In this document: in pieces, positions 61,856-64,000 of the stretch
Position numbering within the stretch: position 1 is the stretch's first letter
Layout: each line of letters starts with the position of its first letter
NCBI RefSeq assembly: GCF_001280085.1
Contig: NZ_LGED01000001.1
Span: 186,001-250,000, forward strand
From: Saccharothrix sp. NRRL B-16348
GTDB lineage: Bacteria; Actinomycetota; Actinomycetes; Mycobacteriales; Pseudonocardiaceae
DNA: 64,000 bases
Reading direction: 5' to 3'
Translations under genes and position numbers: made by a program
Notes under the pieces: generated by a model
What the model was told of the DNA's origin: nothing
Databases searched by the model: none
Seen by the model: the letters and a program-made list of their open reading frames with translations, nothing else

Positions 61856-62431
61856 TCACTCCCTCTCGGGCCGGGAACCGAGCAGGAGCAGGCAGAACGT
61901 CGTCACCGCCGCCACCAGGCCGGCCAGCAGGAGCATCGGGTCCAAGCCGTTCGGCGGCGGTGGCGCGGCGGCCACCACCTGGGGCGTCGCCGCGGTCGTG
62001 GTGGTCGGCGCAGCCGTGTGAGCTGGGGGGATCGCGGCGGGTGGTGGTTCGACCACGGGCTGCTGGGTGGTCTCCGGCTGGGCCGCCGCCGGTGGAGTCT
62101 CGTCCGGCAGCACGGTGACGCGCGCACGCATGTCGGGGTGCACCGAGCAGTAGTAGTCGTAGACGCCGGGCACGGTGAACGTGAAGCTCCACGACTGCCC
62201 CTGCGCCAGCAGCGGCGACCGGAGCACGGCGGGCCCGGCCGTCGTGACCACGTCGTGCGGCGCCTGGTCCTGGTTGGTCCAGGTCACCGTCTCGCCGACG
62301 CGCACCGTCATCTCACCGGGCTGGTAGGCGTACTGGGCGATGGGGATCTGGTGGCCTTGTGCGGCGGCAACGGCGACTTCCGCAGGAGCCGACAGGAACA
62401 GCAGGAAAACGGCGGCGAGCAGGGCGCGCAT
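61856..62431 (-). CDS. Membrane-anchored cupredoxin
   Basis: This protein has 191 residues. The signal sequence MRALLAAVFLLFLSAPAEVA ends at VAAA. The blue-copper site is His59 in APHDVV, and Cys95, His98 and Met101 in YDYYCSVHPDM. A Pro/Thr-rich linker (115-160) and one transmembrane helix (LDPMLLLAGLVAAVTTFCLL, about 163-185) follow. It would be an outer-face copper-binding or electron-transfer protein. It is downstream of the second cupredoxin and CopD, so the three may form an operon. Confidence 0.9.
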   Translation of the reverse strand: MRALLAAVFLLFLSAPAEVAVAAAQGHQIPIAQYAYQPGEMTVRVGETVTWTNQDQAPHDVVTTAGPAVLRSPLLAQGQSWSFTFTVPGVYDYYCSVHPDMRARVTVLPDETPPAAAQPETTQQPVVEPPPAAIPPAHTAAPTTTTAATPQVVAAAPPPPNGLDPMLLLAGLVAAVTTFCLLLLGSRPERE

Positions 62432-62488
62432 GAGGTGGTCTCCCAGGAGCGGGGCGACCCGGGCGTCGTCGACCGGGTCGCCGGCTGA

Positions 62489-63397
62489 TCAGCAGGTCGC
62501 TTGCGCGAACACCGGGTCGAGCATCTGCTCCAACATCACGGTGTGGGACTTGATGTACTGGTCGAACGCCAACGCGTCGTCGACCTGCTGCAACGGCGAC
62601 GTCTCCAGGTGCGCCGCCTTGATGTGGGCGAGGAGCGGCGCGAGCACCTCACCGCTGAGCGCGCTGTTGAGCGCCGGGTCGAGCATCTGGCCCAGCAGCA
62701 CGGTGTGCGACTTGACGTACTGGTCGAACGCCAGCGCGTCGGTCACCTGCTCCAACGGCGACCTCTCCAGGTGGGCCGCCTTCAGGTGCGCGATGAACGG
62801 CTCCAGGGTCTCCTTCGGGACGCACGACGTCGGCGGCTGGCCCGTGGGCGGAGCCGTGGTCGTCGTGGTCGGGTGGGTCGTGGGGTGGCCGGTGGTGGGC
62901 GGCGCGGTGGTCGTGGTCGTGCCGCCGGCGACGGTGACCGAGGCCTTCATGTCCGGGTGCACCGAGCAGTAGTACTGGTAGCTGCCCGCCTTGGTGAACG
63001 TGAACGTGTAGGACTGGCCCTTCTGCAGGGTGGGCGAGGTGAACTTCTCCGGGCCGGAGGTGACCACCACGTTGTGCGGCGCGGTGTCCTGGTTGGTCCA
63101 GGTCACGGTGTCGCCGACGGCGACGGTGAGCGCCGCCGGGCTGTAGGCGTAGCCGGAGATCGTCACCGACTTGGCGGACGCGGCGGCCGGGGCGGCGGCT
63201 TGCGGTGCCGCCGCGGCTGCGTGGTGGCCCGCCTGGGCGGCGAGGTCGACCTGGGCGGCGGGGGTGGTGCTCGGCGCCGACGTGCCGACGGCGGCCAGGC
63301 TGAACACCGCTCCGGCTATGCCGAGGGCGGCCAGGACGAGGGCGAACCGGCCGCCACGCCGTGGTTCCGTGCTGTCCACTGTGGACTCCTTCTTCAT
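62489..63397 (-). CDS. Cupredoxin with duplicated helical C-terminal domain
   Basis: This protein has 302 residues from the ATG at 63397. A membrane segment (RFALVLAALGIAGAVFSLAA) opens it. The cupredoxin domain (75-157) has the copper ligands His108 (TAPHNVV), Cys144, His147 and Met150 (YYCSVHPDM). A Thr/Pro linker of about 30 residues follows, then two copies of a 44-residue unit at 198-241 and 252-295 (34 of 44 identical), flanked by Cys192 and Cys302. I do not know this helical repeat; similar units may recur in other actinobacterial copper proteins. It is cotranscribed with CopD. Confidence 0.9.
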   Translation of the reverse strand: MKKESTVDSTEPRRGGRFALVLAALGIAGAVFSLAAVGTSAPSTTPAAQVDLAAQAGHHAAAAAPQAAAPAAASAKSVTISGYAYSPAALTVAVGDTVTWTNQDTAPHNVVVTSGPEKFTSPTLQKGQSYTFTFTKAGSYQYYCSVHPDMKASVTVAGGTTTTTAPPTTGHPTTHPTTTTTAPPTGQPPTSCVPKETLEPFIAHLKAAHLERSPLEQVTDALAFDQYVKSHTVLLGQMLDPALNSALSGEVLAPLLAHIKAAHLETSPLQQVDDALAFDQYIKSHTVMLEQMLDPVFAQATC

Positions 63398-63402
63398 TCG
63401 GT

Positions 63403-64000
63403 TCACCGGCCTGGGCTGGCGGTGACGAGAAAGCCCGCCGCGCCGATCACGGCGATCGCGAGCACGGTCTCCAGGGCGACCGAGCGGGCGAACGGTGCGG
63501 CGGAGGTTGCGGTGGCGAGGCGGCGGTCGACCCACCTCTTGCTGACCAGACCCGCGGCGAGCAGCACGCCGAACAGGCCGAGCTTGATCGCCAGGATCCG
63601 GGCGTAGTCGGTGTCGAGGGTGAGGCCGTTGAGCCGCCACGCCAGCACGCCACCGGCCACGACCAGCGCGGACACCGAGCCGAGGGCCAGCTTCGAGTAG
63701 CGCGGCACGACCTCGGCGAGGGTGGCGAGGTCCCGGCGCGGCAGCACGCCGAGCAGCAGCAGCGCCAGTCCGCCGACCCACAGGCAGATCGCCGCGAGGT
63801 GCACCAGCACGGCCACCTGCGCCCACCAGCCGAGGTCGGGGGCGTGACCGGTCATGCCGCTGGTCCGCAGCACCCCGAACGCGACCGCGCCCGCGCCGAC
63901 CCGCCACGGCAACGACGTCACGGCGCGTTCGCCGCGGCGCAGCAGGTCGGCGAGCACGACGCCCGCCAGCACCCACAGCAGGCCGCGGGCCACCCACGCC
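63403..64000 (-). CDS. CopD-family copper-resistance membrane protein (5' truncated by window)
   Basis: The reading frame is open to the window end; the visible 199 residues are the C-terminal part. They include about six hydrophobic helices, with VAVLVHLAAICLWVGGLALL, the conserved His motif, and VPRYSKLALGSVSALVVAGG, typical of CopD, which imports copper with CopC. It lies 5 bases upstream of the cupredoxin start. The beginning of the protein, and any fused CopC part, is outside the window. Confidence 0.9.
   Translation of the reverse strand, partial: AWVARGLLWVLAGVVLADLLRRGERAVTSLPWRVGAGAVAFGVLRTSGMTGHAPDLGWWAQVAVLVHLAAICLWVGGLALLLLGVLPRRDLATLAEVVPRYSKLALGSVSALVVAGGVLAWRLNGLTLDTDYARILAIKLGLFGVLLAAGLVSKRWVDRRLATATSAAPFARSVALETVLAIAVIGAAGFLVTASPGR

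Overview
The window is about 70% GC, its coding sequences use G or C at nearly every third position, and GTG/TTG starts and GTGA/ATGA gene overlaps are common. Together with the gene families present (XRE-DUF397 pairs, an EspC/WXG-type secretion cassette, an actinobacterial fadA2-fabG4-htdX cluster, bkd genes, GTP-dependent PEP carboxykinase) this points to an actinobacterium. A Pseudonocardiales genus such as Saccharothrix, Actinosynnema or Lentzea is my inference and is not proven by the sequence. It looks like ordinary chromosome: I see no rRNA, tRNA, insertion sequence, prophage, CRISPR array or large biosynthetic cluster.

Layout. 1-9.2 kb: the end of a LuxR-type regulator, a P-loop/TPR protein, an acyl-CoA dehydrogenase of FadE5 type, a second TPR protein, a DUF1206 membrane protein, a VanW-family protein and an orphan GroES-like protein. 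9.2-15 kb: a thioredoxin/NHL-repeat protein, a radical SAM enzyme of the HemN/HemW superfamily, a NYN-domain protein, two very small genes and an AAA ATPase. 15-22 kb: a SIMPL protein, an OmpA-type lipoprotein, then fadA2 divergent from fabG4-htdX, then an OhrR-like MarR regulator divergent from an esterase. 22-29.3 kb: a YtrA-type GntR-ABC exporter operon, a TetR regulator divergent from an SCP2/acyl-CoA dehydrogenase operon, a decayed VOC gene, a MerR regulator and a pentapeptide membrane protein. 29.3-42.7 kb: a branched-chain keto-acid dehydrogenase operon, an M20 peptidase, a HIT-like protein with a membrane ATPase, a GH63 glucosidase and a polar amino-acid ABC importer. 42.7-49.5 kb: a beta-helix membrane protein, a ROK kinase, a solute:sodium symporter with DUF3311 partner, an FCD regulator and pxpA. 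49.5-57.1 kb: a four-gene type VII secretion-associated cassette, a secreted pyroglutamyl-peptidase-like protein, lipoprotein and membrane genes, and pckG. 57.1-64 kb: an alpha/beta-hydrolase/GNAT/DUF2716 fusion with a GNAT partner, an XRE-DUF397 pair, an acidic Asp-repeat protein and a copper operon (two cupredoxins and CopD).

The strongest system-level signal is regulatory. The promoters of fadE5, of the fadA2/fabG4 divergon and of the tetR/SCP2-acyl-CoA dehydrogenase divergon all carry a pair of sites of the form TACY-N4-RGTA. This ties three separate lipid-degradation loci to one repressor, for which the TetR protein at 24350-25045 is the obvious candidate.

Other items worth a second look are a membrane-anchored P-loop ATPase coupled to a HIT protein that lacks its third His, a cupredoxin with a duplicated helical domain flanked by cysteines, a 28-codon gene with its own terminator close to a radical SAM enzyme, and a fusion protein whose hydrolase nucleophile Ser is replaced by His.
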